Below, piece after piece: positions 47,146 to 56,928 of a stretch of 64,000 nucleotides of DNA. Made by a program: the position numbers and the translations under genes. Each line of letters opens with the position of its first letter. Positions within the stretch are counted from its first letter, which is position 1. The stretch comes from Phytohabitans rumicis (GTDB lineage: Bacteria > Actinomycetota > Actinomycetes > Mycobacteriales > Micromonosporaceae), in the NCBI RefSeq assembly GCF_011764445.1, contig NZ_BLPG01000001.1, positions 6,155,001 through 6,219,000 of the forward strand. The letters are read 5' to 3'. The notes beneath the pieces were generated by a model. It saw nothing but the letters and a program-made list of their open reading frames with translations. It searched no databases and was not told the DNA's origin.

Positions 47146-49161
47146 ATGGTCGATCGGAGTACGCCACGCCACCGGCTGTACGACGGTTACCCCGTCGCGG
47201 AGGCCGCGCCTCAGCGACCCCATTCCCACCAGTACCGCGCCTACCAGCCACCGCCGCCCCGGCACCGGGCCATCGAGAGCCGCGCCGCGGCGACCCCGGA
47301 GCCCCGCCCGGAGACGGTCGTCAAGAAGCCCGTCGCCAAGAAGCCGGTCGCCAAGAAGGCGGCGGCGCCCAAGCCGCAGAAGGTGGGCCGTCGCAAGGCC
47401 ATCCTCGGCATCGGCGGGCTGGCGTTCCTGACCGGCGGTACGGCGTTCGCGGGCACCGCGCCCGGCGTACGGCTGGTCGACTGGGTCCTGGGCCGCTCCG
47501 GCTCCGCGTCGTCGTACGACCCGGCGGCGTCCGCGGCCGCCGACGGCAACCCGGACCGGCCGGGCGGGCAGCAGCCGAGCACGGTGCGCACCTACACCGA
47601 GCAGAACGAGTCGTACATGGGCTCGAAGGCGGGCGACGGGCTGCGGCGCAACACGCCCTCCGGCGGGCGCCGCTTTTCCAGCCCGGCCATCGCGGCGCAG
47701 GCGACCAAGGTGACGGTGGAGACCGTGCTGGCCAAGGATCCGGTACGGCATCTGGCCAGCCGCCTCACGTTCGGCCCCACGCCGAAGGTCATCGCGGACA
47801 TCAACCGGCTGGGCATCGACGACTGGATCGCCGAGCAACTCGCACCGGAGCGGATCCCGCTGACGCCGGCCGAGGAGAAGCTCTCCGAGCTGACCACGCT
47901 CGGCATGAGCATCGACGACCTGCGCGCCGCGCGCGAAGGGCTGGACGGCAGGGGGATCCGCGCCGACGACGAGGCCGTGCAGGCCACCATCGCCCGGCAG
48001 ATCTGGTCCGACCGCCAGCTCTTCGAGGTGATGGTCGACTTCTGGAACGACTTCCTGCACGTGCCGGCGTTCTACGAGGGCTCCGTGGTGCAGCGGGCGT
48101 CCTTCGACCGGGACGTCATCCGCAAGTACGCGCTGTCGAACTACCCCGACATGCTGGTGGCCGCCAACCGGCACCCGGCCCTGCTGACGTACCTGGGGCA
48201 GTCGTCGTCCACAAAGGACGACGTGACGGAGAACCTGGCCCGGGAGAACCTGGAGCTCTTCTCCGTCGGCGTGGACGGCGGCTACACCGAGCGCGACGTA
48301 CGGCAGGCGGCGCTGCTGCAGACCGGCCGCGGCGTCAAGGACGACCAGTACGTCTACCGGCCCGACGAGCACTACGTCGGCGCCGTGCAGATCATGGGCT
48401 TCAGCCACCCGAACGCCTCGGCGGAGGGCGGCGAGCAGGCCAGCGAGGAGTACTTCCGGTACCTCGCCCTGCACCCGTCGACGGCCCGGTACATCGCCAC
48501 CAACCTGGCCACCCGCTTCGTCTCCGACACGCCGCCGAAGTCCCTTGTGGACAGGCTGGCGAAGATGTACACGGTCAACCGGGGCGCCATCAAGCCGGTG
48601 CTGATGGAGCTGCTCAGCTCGTCGGAGTTCTGGGCCTCGGTGGGGCAGAAGGTGCGCCGGCCCATGGAGCACGTCGTGGCGACGTACCGGACGCTCGGGG
48701 TGTCGGAGCAGGCCCCGCCCGGCTTCGTGGCGGCCAGCGAGGTGCGCTCCGCGTTCGCCGAAGGGCTGCGGCAGATCCGCGAACGCCTGCAGGAGCTGGG
48801 CCACTTCCCGAGCGGCTCGCCGACCCCGACCGGCTACCCGGACGTCTTCGTGGCGTGGGCGTCGGCGGGCTCGATGGTCGGCTGCTGGAACGAGGCTGGC
48901 GACGCCCTGGCCGGCAGCCGGCCGATGTTCACGTACAACAAGCCGGAACAGTTGGTCACCGTGCGGCCGCAGACGGCGGGCGCGTACGTCGACGCGCTCG
49001 CGAGGCGGCTAGTCCACCAGCCGCTGACCGCGCGCGAGCGCGACCTGATCGTCGGGATCGCCGGCGTCGCACCCGGCGCCGCCGTGGACGCCACCCTCAA
49101 CGGCGCCATCGCGGCCGTGGCGCGTGCGATCCTGGCCTCGCCCCAACATCTGCTGAGGTAA
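47146..49161 (+). CDS. DUF1800 family protein
   Basis: The 671-residue protein has a cytosolic lead of about 85 residues, rich in Arg/His then Lys (VVKKPVAKKPVAKKAA), one hydrophobic segment (RRKAILGIGGLAFLTGGTAFAG) and a large exported part. The latter has the DUF1800 pattern: VRHLASRLTFGPTP, MVDFWNDFLHVP and NLARENLELFSVGVDGGYTE, which resembles the HALFTLGVGxYTE block. The family is found with DUF1501 proteins in secreted pairs of uncertain role. ATG at 47146 is chosen. The next gene follows after four bases. Confidence 0.88.
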   Translation: MVDRSTPRHRLYDGYPVAEAAPQRPHSHQYRAYQPPPPRHRAIESRAAATPEPRPETVVKKPVAKKPVAKKAAAPKPQKVGRRKAILGIGGLAFLTGGTAFAGTAPGVRLVDWVLGRSGSASSYDPAASAAADGNPDRPGGQQPSTVRTYTEQNESYMGSKAGDGLRRNTPSGGRRFSSPAIAAQATKVTVETVLAKDPVRHLASRLTFGPTPKVIADINRLGIDDWIAEQLAPERIPLTPAEEKLSELTTLGMSIDDLRAAREGLDGRGIRADDEAVQATIARQIWSDRQLFEVMVDFWNDFLHVPAFYEGSVVQRASFDRDVIRKYALSNYPDMLVAANRHPALLTYLGQSSSTKDDVTENLARENLELFSVGVDGGYTERDVRQAALLQTGRGVKDDQYVYRPDEHYVGAVQIMGFSHPNASAEGGEQASEEYFRYLALHPSTARYIATNLATRFVSDTPPKSLVDRLAKMYTVNRGAIKPVLMELLSSSEFWASVGQKVRRPMEHVVATYRTLGVSEQAPPGFVAASEVRSAFAEGLRQIRERLQELGHFPSGSPTPTGYPDVFVAWASAGSMVGCWNEAGDALAGSRPMFTYNKPEQLVTVRPQTAGAYVDALARRLVHQPLTARERDLIVGIAGVAPGAAVDATLNGAIAAVARAILASPQHLLR

Positions 49162-49165
49162 TCGC

Positions 49166-50383
49166 ATGGAACCCCGCCACCCCGAGTTCAGCCGGCGCTC
49201 GCTCTTCGCGGGCGCCGCCGCCACCGTGACCGTCCTCGCGACGAGCCAGGTCGTATCGGAGGGGGCGTCGTACGCGGCGGCGGCGCGCGGCACGATCGTG
49301 CACGTCTTCCTCTACGGCGGCCTGGACGGGCTCGGCCTGGTGGCGCCGGCCGACGACCCGGTGCTGGAGAAGGCGCGGCCCAACCTGCTGATGACCGGCC
49401 GCACCGCGCTGGCCGTGGACCGCTCGTTCCAGCTCAGCAGCGCGTTCGCGCCGCTTGCGGGCTACCTCAAGGACGGCCACCTCGCGTTCATCCCCGGGGT
49501 GTCCGACCCGCGCCTGTCGCGCAGCCACTTCCAGGCGGTCGACGCGTGCAACCTCGGCGGGCTGCCGCGCGAGACCGGCGGGCGCGGCTGGCTGGACCGC
49601 CTGGTCGACCACCTCGGCCCCGGTACGGCGTTCCGCAGCGTCGCCATCGGGGCGACCCTGCCGCGTTCGCTGGTCGGCATCAACGGCGCGCTGTCGCTCA
49701 ACACCGTCGACGCGCTCACCCTCAACGGGGACGCGAAGTTCAAGGACGCCACCGCGACCGCTCTCGCCGGCCTCTACAGCGGCATCAACCACCCGGTCGA
49801 GGAGTCGCTGAAGGCCACGCTCGGCGCGCTGCGCGACGCCCAAGGCGTGGCGGCGCAGGGCTACCAGCCGGCGGGCGGTGCCGCGTACGACGGCGTGGGC
49901 ACCGCGTTCCGCCAGGTCGCGCAGCTCATCAAGGGCGGCGGGAACGTGCGTGTCGCCACGATCACCATGGGCGGCTGGGACACCCACGAAAACCAGGGCA
50001 CCCAGGACGGCGGCAACCTGCACGCCCGGCTGAGCGACCTCGCCCGCGGCATGGCGGCGTTCTTCGACGACCTGGGCGCCCAGGCGGCGGACGTGACCGT
50101 GGTGGTGTCCAGCGAGTTCGGCCGGCGGGTCGCGGAGAGCGGCAACGGCACCGACCACGGGCACGGCGGCGTGGTCGTGTTGCTGTCCGGGCGCAAGCTC
50201 GCCGGGTCGCTGCTCGGCCGCTGGGACGGCCTCGGCACGCTCGACAGCGGCGACGTGCCGGAGTACAACAACCTCTTCAACGTGTACGGCTCGGTGGTGC
50301 AGGGCCAGTTCGGGCTCAGCGACGCGCAGGTCGGGAAGATCTTCCCCAAGCGCAAGTACGCGCCGATGAAGCTCTTCGGTTAG
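49166..50383 (+). CDS. DUF1501 family secreted protein
   Basis: The 405-residue protein begins with a twin-Arg signal (FSRRSLFAGAAATVTVLATS) and has HVFLYGGLDGLGLVAP, RSHFQAVDACNLGG and TMGGWDTHENQGTQDGGNLH, followed by VVVSSEFGRRVAESGNGTDH: the sulfatase-like DUF1501 layout. The function is unknown; with the DUF1800 partner four bases upstream it forms the usual exported pair. ATG at 49166 follows GAGGTAATCGC. The Tat signal suggests a metal or cofactor is taken up before export. Confidence 0.9.
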   Translation: MEPRHPEFSRRSLFAGAAATVTVLATSQVVSEGASYAAAARGTIVHVFLYGGLDGLGLVAPADDPVLEKARPNLLMTGRTALAVDRSFQLSSAFAPLAGYLKDGHLAFIPGVSDPRLSRSHFQAVDACNLGGLPRETGGRGWLDRLVDHLGPGTAFRSVAIGATLPRSLVGINGALSLNTVDALTLNGDAKFKDATATALAGLYSGINHPVEESLKATLGALRDAQGVAAQGYQPAGGAAYDGVGTAFRQVAQLIKGGGNVRVATITMGGWDTHENQGTQDGGNLHARLSDLARGMAAFFDDLGAQAADVTVVVSSEFGRRVAESGNGTDHGHGGVVVLLSGRKLAGSLLGRWDGLGTLDSGDVPEYNNLFNVYGSVVQGQFGLSDAQVGKIFPKRKYAPMKLFG

Positions 50384-50430
50384 CACGTTCGGGGGCTCGA
50401 CCCGCCCGACCGTCGCCGATACGTTGACTG

Positions 50431-51096
50431 CTATGCGGCGCGGCGGAGGGTTGAGGTCTGGCGTGGCAGGCGCACCGCGCCCAGCGCGTCGACCAGCATG
50501 CCCTGCACCGCGTACGAGTCGGGCAGCCGCCACCGGGTCTCCTCGGGCGACGCCGCCCACCGCACCGGGCCCTCGGGCAGCCGGGTGGGCGGTGCCGGGA
50601 TCCACGAGCCGGCCCCGTGGCGTACCACGTCGAGACTCTCGTCCAGTTCCGGGCGCAGCGGGTCGCCGGGGCGTACCAGAAGCATCCAGCGCCCGGTCGG
50701 CGTCACCGCGACCGGGCCGCGGACCTGGCCCCGCCCGGGCCCTACGACGCCCGCGTGCAGGCGGGCCGCGCCCAGCACGCGCAGGCCGAGGTGGGCGGGC
50801 ACCTCCAGGACGTCGAACGCCCGTCCCGTCGGCAGCAGGACCGCGTGTGGCTGCCGGCGCCACCAGGTCAGGACCTGGCCGTGGTCGGACGTGGCGGCGT
50901 CCTCCCACTGCTCCAGCGCCGGATGGCAGCCCATCGTGGGGCAGCCGGGGCGCGCGCAGGCGAACCGAGCGCCGGACAGGCAAGCGCCCGGCGTGACGTC
51001 CCAGCCGTGCTCGGCGTACCGCAGTGCGGCATGACGCAGCCGAGAACGATCAAGGACGGACGATCGGATGAATGGTGGTCGAGGACTCCACCGCAT
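50431..51096 (-). CDS. Bifunctional primase/polymerase-domain protein
   Basis: The 221-residue protein has the Prim-Pol N-terminal pattern of actinobacterial stand-alone members: RHAALRYAEHGWDVTPGACL, several Cys/His (FACARPGCPTMGCHPALEQW) and VLLPTGRAFDVLEVPAHLGL, with DVLEVP in the place of a metal-binding acidic motif. The plain catalytic acidic pair is weak, so enzymatic activity is doubtful. ATG at 51096 is chosen; GGGAGG lies 10 bases before. It is divergent from the XRE-TPR regulator, 254 bases away. Confidence 0.8.
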   Translation of the reverse strand: MRWSPRPPFIRSSVLDRSRLRHAALRYAEHGWDVTPGACLSGARFACARPGCPTMGCHPALEQWEDAATSDHGQVLTWWRRQPHAVLLPTGRAFDVLEVPAHLGLRVLGAARLHAGVVGPGRGQVRGPVAVTPTGRWMLLVRPGDPLRPELDESLDVVRHGAGSWIPAPPTRLPEGPVRWAASPEETRWRLPDSYAVQGMLVDALGAVRLPRQTSTLRRAA

Positions 51097-51178
51097 GGCT
51101 AGAAAACCTCCCATGTCAGCCGCGGGCGTCATATCAGGCGTCAGGCAGCGTCACCAGCACGACACGCGGTCGTTGCGC

Positions 51179-51207
51179 TTGACAGAGAGCCGCTTGCAAC
51201 TTGCATA
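51179..51207 (+). promoter_or_regulatory. Candidate promoter in the divergent Prim-Pol/XRE spacer
   Basis: TTGACA (51179-51184) is an exact -35 consensus, with TGCATA 17 bases on. The XRE start lies about 140 bases further, so a long leader would be implied. The rest of 51097-51350 is A/C-rich for this genome and shows no gene. Confidence 0.4.
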
Positions 51208-51350
51208 GAAACTACGAGCGACGGTCACCGTTCCAGCGCACAGCGTGTGCGACCAGCACAAATGGGTGACGAACCGGCACAATCGGTCCGAGCCCCATAG
51301 GCCAAACGCTTAACCGGCCCGGTCGCCGGTCGAAGCAGGGGAGGGACGAC

Positions 51351-52580
51351 GTGGACGAGCTGCCCATTGGGCGCCGCGTCGCGTACTGGCGTGGGCGCCG
51401 AAAGATGTCGCAGCAGGTCTTCGCCGACCGGCTCGGCAAGTCGAAGAGCTGGGTGGACAAGGTCGAGCGGGGCGTACGCCGGCTGGACAAGTTCTCCGTC
51501 GTCTACGAGATCGCCGACGTGTTGCAGGTCGACGTGCAGCTCCTGCTCGGCAAGGATCCCGAGCGGCGCACGGACAGCATCAACTGCATCGACCAGGTCG
51601 AGGTGGAGGAGATCCGCGCGGCCCTGGAGCGGTACGACCAGATCAGTGCGTTCTTCTTCGCACCGACCCACGCGATGCCACTCGCCGAGATGCGCAAGGC
51701 GGTCAGCCACGCCTGGTTGACGTACCAGCATGCCAAGTACGGCGTGCTCGCCCGCGCCCTGCCGAAGCTGTTGCGCGACGGGCAGGCGGCCGACACCGCG
51801 CACGGCGAGGGGACGGATTCGTCCGAGGCCGCGCACCTGCTCGGGCAGGTCTACCAGATCGCCTCCTCGACGCTGCGCAAGCTGGGCGAGCACGAGCTGT
51901 CCTGGCTCGCCGCCGACCGGTCGATCGCGGTCTCCCAGCGGGCCGGCGACCAGCTGCTCGCCGGCATCGCCAGCTACCGGGTCGGCAGCGCGCTGCTCGC
52001 GCTGGGCCGGGCCCGGCCCGCGCTCGAGGTCAACGTCAACATCGCCAACCGGCTCGCGCCCGGCGGTGACAACGAGGCCACCCCAGAGCGGATCTCCGTG
52101 TACGGCATGCTGCTGCTCAACGGCGCGATGGCCGCCGCGCGGATCGGCGACACGGCGACCGTCCGCGACCTGCTGGGCGCCGCCGAAGAGGCGGCGCGCG
52201 AGCTCGGCAGCGACCAGAACCACCTCTGGACCTGCTTCGGCCCCACCAACGTGCAGCTGCACCGGGCGGCGGCGGCGGTGGAGCTGGGCGACGGTCGAGT
52301 CGCCGTGGAGACCCACGAGCGGATCGACGGCGACGCGTTCGCGGCGCTGCTGCCCGAGCGGCGGGCGCACCACTTCATCGACATCGCACGGGGCTACACC
52401 CAGATCGGCGACGTGGAACGGGCCAGCGAGATGCTGCTGGAGGGCGACCGGCTCGCCCCCTCCGAGATCCGCTGCCGGCCGATCGCGCAGGAGGTGCTCA
52501 CCGATGTGCTCCGGCGGACCAAGGGAACGCCCCCCGCACCGGTTGCGGAGCTGGCCGAGCACATGGGCGTTGGAGTTTGA
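51351..52580 (+). CDS. XRE-family regulator with TPR-like C-terminal domain
   Basis: The 409-residue protein has a helix-turn-helix at residues 8-65 (VAYWRGRRKMSQQVFADRLG, SKSWVDKVERGVRRLDKFSV) and a long all-helical TPR-like region (AIAVSQRAGDQLLAGIASYR, then GMLLLNGAMAAARIGDTATV). Such proteins are common in actinomycetes beside small partner genes and often act in development; a target is not known. GTG at 51351 is used, with GGGAGGGACGAC before. It lies four bases before the flavoprotein gene, and the two are likely one transcript. Confidence 0.9.
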   Translation: MDELPIGRRVAYWRGRRKMSQQVFADRLGKSKSWVDKVERGVRRLDKFSVVYEIADVLQVDVQLLLGKDPERRTDSINCIDQVEVEEIRAALERYDQISAFFFAPTHAMPLAEMRKAVSHAWLTYQHAKYGVLARALPKLLRDGQAADTAHGEGTDSSEAAHLLGQVYQIASSTLRKLGEHELSWLAADRSIAVSQRAGDQLLAGIASYRVGSALLALGRARPALEVNVNIANRLAPGGDNEATPERISVYGMLLLNGAMAAARIGDTATVRDLLGAAEEAARELGSDQNHLWTCFGPTNVQLHRAAAAVELGDGRVAVETHERIDGDAFAALLPERRAHHFIDIARGYTQIGDVERASEMLLEGDRLAPSEIRCRPIAQEVLTDVLRRTKGTPPAPVAELAEHMGVGV

Positions 52581-52584
52581 GAGA

Positions 52585-53133
52585 GTGAGCCGGGGCGTCC
52601 TCTACTGCATCGCCTGCGGGTCACCGGTCGCCCGGGACGTTGGCCGGCTCGTCACCATGGCCCAGCGTCAGGGCTGGGACGTGTGCGTCGTGGTCACGCC
52701 GGACGGCCGGAAGTTCGTGGACGTGCCGGCGCTCGCGCTGCTGACCGGGCACCCGGTGCGCACGCTCTACAAGAACCCCGGCGACCCGGACGTGCTGCCG
52801 GCGCCGGACGCGATCATCGTCGCGCCCGCCACGGTCAACACCGTCAACAAGTGGGCGGCCGGCATCGCGGACACGCTCGCCCTCGGCCTGGTCGTGGAGG
52901 GGCAGGGCAAGGGGCTGCCGATCGTCGCGATGCCGTACACGAACGCGGCGATGGGGTCCCATCCGGCGTTCCGGGAGAGCCTGATGCGGCTGCGCAGCTG
53001 GGGCGTCACCGTGCTCTTCGGCGACGACGTGGTGCCGCTGCACCCGCCGGGCACGGGCGAACTGCACCGGGACAGCTTCCCGTGGCACGCGGCGCTGGAG
53101 GCGCTGGAGGCGCGGGTCACGAGCCGAAGCTGA
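52585..53133 (+). CDS. Flavoprotein, DFP/HFCD superfamily
   Basis: The 182-residue protein has the flavin-binding fold: LYCIACGSPVARDVGRLVTM at the start, VVVTPDGRKFVDVP, and PDAIIVAPATVNTVNKWAAG with the conserved Asn, followed by MPYTNAAMGSHPAFRESLMR. The family includes phosphopantothenoylcysteine and peptidyl-Cys decarboxylases, but substrate residues are not clear. It starts with GTG at 52585, four bases past the regulator stop, so function under the same control is likely. The 3' end overlaps the opposing sensor gene by 17 bases. Confidence 0.85.
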   Translation: MSRGVLYCIACGSPVARDVGRLVTMAQRQGWDVCVVVTPDGRKFVDVPALALLTGHPVRTLYKNPGDPDVLPAPDAIIVAPATVNTVNKWAAGIADTLALGLVVEGQGKGLPIVAMPYTNAAMGSHPAFRESLMRLRSWGVTVLFGDDVVPLHPPGTGELHRDSFPWHAALEALEARVTSRS

Positions 53134-54385
53134 CCCGGACCCGGGCTCCGCCCAGCGCCGACGCGTTGCTGGCGACCGCGTCGCCGCCGTGCGCCCGCGC
53201 CACCGTCGCGACGATCGCCAGCCCCAGGCCGGACCCGCCGGGCGTGCCGCGGAACCGGTCGAACGCCACCGGCAGCAACTCCTCCGGGAAACCGGGGCCG
53301 TCGTCGTCGACGGTGACGACCAGCGCGCCGGCCGCCGATTGGGCGACGGCGACGCGTACCCGGCCCGCACGGGCCTGCGCCGCGTTGCCGACGAGGTTCG
53401 TCACCACCTGCTCCAGGCGTACGGCGTCGACCTCGGCGACCACCTCCTGCCCGGTGACCTCCACCGCGAGCCCGTGCAGCCGGGCCACCCGCTGGGCGGC
53501 GTCCCGTACGACGACGGTGGCATCGGTGGGCCCCCGGTCCAGCTCCAGCGTTCCGGCCCGGGCCCGCGCGATGACCAGCAGGTCGGTGGCCAACCGGCTG
53601 AGCCGGTCAGCCTCCACCAGCGCGGCCCGCATCGCCTGCCGCGGGTCGTCGTCGGCCAGGCCCAGCTCCAGTTCCGCGCGCAACACCGCAACGGGGGTAC
53701 GCAGCTCGTGCGCGGCGTCGTCGAGGAACGCCCGCTCGCGCTGGTTGGCCGCGTCGATGCGGTCGAGCATTTCGTTCAGCGTCCGCGCGAGCGTGGCGAT
53801 CTCGTCGGTGCCCGGCGGCTCGGGCAGCCGCCCGGTGTTCAGCTCGCGGGCCCGGCTCGTCATCGCCGCCACCGGACCGAGCGCGCCCCCCACCACCCGC
53901 CGTACGGCCAGGGTGAGCACGAGCACCAGCGCCGGCCCGATCATCGCGAGCCCGATCAGCACCCGCTGGGCGGTGGCGTCGACGGTGGCGAGGCTGGTGC
54001 CGACGACGAGCAGCCGCCCGTCGGGCAGCCGGCGGGCGGCCAGCATGGCGGTGCCGCGCAGGCCGGGACTCTTCTGCTCGACGACCTCGCCGGCCGCCTT
54101 GAGCGTCAGGACCGGCGTGCTGGGGGTGGCGGCCGACCGGGCCACCACCGCGCCCCCGGCGATCACCTGGGCGTACGGGTCGCGCCCGACCGGCAGGAGG
54201 TCGCCGGTCTCGACGGCCGCGCTGACGTCGTCGAGGCGGATCGCGAGGTCCTCCTCGGCCGCGTGCCGCAGCTCGGCGACCAGGGCCAGGTAGCCGGCCG
54301 CCAACACCACGATGACCACCACGGAGAGCCCGATGGCGTACGCCGCCACGAGGCGCCCGCGCAGCGTGCCTGGTAAGACCTTCAC
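53117..54385 (-). CDS. Sensor histidine kinase (HAMP, HisKA, HATPase)
   Basis: The 422-residue kinase has two spans (about 14-36 and 142-165) around a 105-residue outer loop, then HAMP, the HisKA block AFLDDAAHELRTPVAVLRAE with the phosphorylated His, TNLVGNAAQA as N-box, and DDDGPGFP and GSGLGLAI as G-boxes. GTG at 54385 (VKVLPGTLRGRLVAAY) is used. It is divergent from its presumed regulator by only 18 bases, rather than in an operon. Confidence 0.92.
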   Translation of the reverse strand: MKVLPGTLRGRLVAAYAIGLSVVVIVVLAAGYLALVAELRHAAEEDLAIRLDDVSAAVETGDLLPVGRDPYAQVIAGGAVVARSAATPSTPVLTLKAAGEVVEQKSPGLRGTAMLAARRLPDGRLLVVGTSLATVDATAQRVLIGLAMIGPALVLVLTLAVRRVVGGALGPVAAMTSRARELNTGRLPEPPGTDEIATLARTLNEMLDRIDAANQRERAFLDDAAHELRTPVAVLRAELELGLADDDPRQAMRAALVEADRLSRLATDLLVIARARAGTLELDRGPTDATVVVRDAAQRVARLHGLAVEVTGQEVVAEVDAVRLEQVVTNLVGNAAQARAGRVRVAVAQSAAGALVVTVDDDGPGFPEELLPVAFDRFRGTPGGSGLGLAIVATVARAHGGDAVASNASALGGARVRVSFGS

Positions 54386-54403
54386 GCGCGTACCGTAATC
54401 CCC

Positions 54404-55078
54404 GTGCGGCTGCTGCTGGTCGAGGACGATGCCGCCCTCGCCGACGTGCTCCGCCGCGGGCTGGCCGCCGAGGGGCACGCGGTGGACGTCGTCGGCACGG
54501 GCGTGGACGCGCTGTGGGCCGCCCGCGAGCAGCCGTACGACCTGCTGGTCCTGGACTTGATGATCCCCGAGCCGGACGGGGTGGCGGTGACCCGGACGCT
54601 GCGCGGCGAGGAGCGCTGGGTGCCGATCCTCGTGCTCACCGCGCGGGACGCCGTGCCCGACCGGGTCGCCGCGCTCGACGCGGGCGCCGACGACTACCTG
54701 GTCAAGCCGGTCGCGCTGCCCGAGCTGCGGGCCCGCGTCCGGGCGCTGACCCGGCGCGCCCCGGCCCGCCGCCCCACCGTGCTCAGCGTGGCCGGGATCG
54801 CGCTCGACCCGGCCCGCCGTACGGTCGCCCGGGACGGCCGGGCGGTGGCCCTGTCGGCCAAGGAGTTCGCGCTGCTGCACGAGCTGATGCGGCACGCCGG
54901 CGAGGTGCTGTCCCGCACCTACCTGATCGACCACGTGTGGGACAGCGCGTACGAGGGCGGCTCCAACGTCGTCGACGTCTACGTCCGGTACCTGCGGGAA
55001 AAGCTGGACCGGCCGTTCGGGCGGCAGAGCATCCAGACGGTACGCGGCGCCGGCTACCGCCTCAGCGAGTCCTCCTGA
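54404..55078 (+). CDS. OmpR-family response regulator
   Basis: The 224-residue regulator starts VRLLLVEDDAALADVL with GTG at 54404, has LLVLDLMIPEPDG with the phospho-accepting Asp near 52, DDYLVKPVA with Lys near 101, and the winged helix ending [13 protein letters not shown]. It pairs most likely with the divergent kinase. Its last 25 bases overlap the end of ftsH on the other strand. Confidence 0.93.
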   Translation: MRLLLVEDDAALADVLRRGLAAEGHAVDVVGTGVDALWAAREQPYDLLVLDLMIPEPDGVAVTRTLRGEERWVPILVLTARDAVPDRVAALDAGADDYLVKPVALPELRARVRALTRRAPARRPTVLSVAGIALDPARRTVARDGRAVALSAKEFALLHELMRHAGEVLSRTYLIDHVWDSAYEGGSNVVDVYVRYLREKLDRPFGRQSIQTVRGAGYRLSESS

Positions 55079-56928
55079 CCGCTGGCTTCCAAAATCCGCC
55101 GTACGGCCTTCCCATCCACCGTCTCCTGCTCCTGCAGCAGGCTGGTCAGCGCGTCCAGCGCCCGGCGGTGCCGGCGCAGCAGGTCCAGCGCGCGCTCCTC
55201 GGCCTCGCGCAGCAGCCGCGCCACCTCCTCGTCGATCCGGCGCTGCGTCGACTCGGAGAACGGCCGGGACAGCTCGGCGCCGCCGGGCAAGAACCCGGAT
55301 CCGCTCTCGGCCGGGTAGCCGACCGGTCCCAGCGCCGGTGACAGCCCGAACTCGCGGACCATCTTCTGCGCCAGCCCGGTGGCGCTGGCCAGATCGTTGG
55401 CCGCGCCGGTGGACGCCTCGCCCAGCACCAGCAACTCCGCCGCCCGGCCGCCCATCCGTACGGCCAGCGAGTCCAGCAGGTACGCCTCGCCGTACAGGTG
55501 CCGCTCGGCGTCGGGCAGCTGTTCGGTCGCGCCCAGCGCCATGCCGGCCGGCAGGATGGTCACCTTGGCCACCGGGTCGGCGTGCGGGGACACCGCCGCG
55601 ACCAGCGCGTGTCCGGACTCGTGGATGGCGACGGCCAGCTTCTCCTCCGGCAGCAGCAGGTTGCTGGACTCGCGGTGGCCGAGCAGGATCCGGTCCCGGG
55701 CCGCGTCGAAGTCCGCGGCGCCCACCTGGGTCCGCCCATCCCGTACGGCGTGGATCGCCGCCTCGTTGACCAAATTGGCCAGGTCCGCCCCGGAAAAGCC
55801 GGGCGTGGCCCGGGACACCACGTCGAAGTCCACGTCGGCGCCGACCGGCTTGCCACGCGCGTGCACGGTCAGGATCGCGGTGCGCTCGCGCTGCGCGGGC
55901 AGGCCCACGGTGACCTGGCGGTCGAACCGTCCGGGCCGCAGCAGCGCCGCGTCCAGCGTGTCCGGGCGGTTGGTCGCGGCGATCACCACCACGCCGCCGG
56001 CCTGGTCGAAGCCGTCCATCTCGGCGAGCATCTGGTTGAGCGTCTGCTCCCGCTCGTCGTTCCCGCCGCCGACGGCCAGCCCGCCGCGGCGCGCGCCCAG
56101 CGCGTCGATCTCGTCGATGAAGATGATGGACGGCGCGCGGCGGCGGGCGTCGGCGAAGAGGTCCCGCACCCGGGAGGCGCCCACGCCCACGAACATCTCC
56201 ACGAAGCCCGACCCGGACACCGACAGGAACGGCACCCGCGCCTCGCCGGCCACCGCCCGCGCCAGCAAGGTCTTACCGGTGCCCGGCGGCCCGACCAGCA
56301 GCACCCCGCGCGGCCCGGTGGCGCCCAACGCCTGGTAGCGCTCCGGCCGGCGCAGGTAGTCGACGACCTCGCTGATCTCCTGCTTGACCGCGTCGTACCC
56401 GGCCACGTCGGAGAACCGGGTCGACGGCCGCTCGGTGTCGATGACCTTGGCGCGGGCCCGCCCGATGCCGCCGAAGCCACCCGGCCCGGTGATCTCGGCG
56501 ATCCCCCGCGCCGCGCGCCGCCCGGTCCACCAGAAGAGCCCGACCAGCAGGACCAGCGGCGCGAAGCTGCCCAGCAGCGTCCACCACGAGAACCCGGACC
56601 GGGTCGCCGTGATCGTCACGTTGTGCGCCCGCAGGTCCTGCTCCAGCCCGGTCGAGCCGAGCGCGGTCGGCAACTGCGTGGAGAAGGCGCGGCCGCCCGT
56701 CAGTTTCCCGTCGACCGCGCCTTCGTCATTGATCGACACCTGCTTGACGTGCCCCGCCTCCACCTGCGTGACGAACTCGCTGTACGTGTAGTGCGCCGGC
56801 TCGGTGGTCAGCAGGGTCGGCGCGATCAGGAGCGCGAGCGTCAGCACCAGGCCGGCGGGGATCAGCCAGCGCCGCCATGCCGGGCGCCCCCGTGGCGCAC
56901 CCGGCGGCTTTCGGGAGTCGATCGTCAT
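55054..56928 (-). CDS. ftsH: ATP-dependent membrane zinc metalloprotease FtsH
   Basis: The 624-residue protease has two spans (about 21-41 and 112-133) with a short outer loop between, the AAA+ module with Walker A in [12 protein letters not shown], Walker [31 protein letters not shown], and the zinc motif HESGH in [14 protein letters not shown]. It degrades membrane and some soluble proteins. It differs from the major actinobacterial FtsH (longer, beside folE or hpt), so this is probably a second, accessory copy. ATG at 56928. The palindromic element array lies just upstream. Confidence 0.92.
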   Translation of the reverse strand: MTIDSRKPPGAPRGRPAWRRWLIPAGLVLTLALLIAPTLLTTEPAHYTYSEFVTQVEAGHVKQVSINDEGAVDGKLTGGRAFSTQLPTALGSTGLEQDLRAHNVTITATRSGFSWWTLLGSFAPLVLLVGLFWWTGRRAARGIAEITGPGGFGGIGRARAKVIDTERPSTRFSDVAGYDAVKQEISEVVDYLRRPERYQALGATGPRGVLLVGPPGTGKTLLARAVAGEARVPFLSVSGSGFVEMFVGVGASRVRDLFADARRRAPSIIFIDEIDALGARRGGLAVGGGNDEREQTLNQMLAEMDGFDQAGGVVVIAATNRPDTLDAALLRPGRFDRQVTVGLPAQRERTAILTVHARGKPVGADVDFDVVSRATPGFSGADLANLVNEAAIHAVRDGRTQVGAADFDAARDRILLGHRESSNLLLPEEKLAVAIHESGHALVAAVSPHADPVAKVTILPAGMALGATEQLPDAERHLYGEAYLLDSLAVRMGGRAAELLVLGEASTGAANDLASATGLAQKMVREFGLSPALGPVGYPAESGSGFLPGGAELSRPFSESTQRRIDEEVARLLREAEERALDLLRRHRRALDALTSLLQEQETVDGKAVRRILEASGQEDSLRR

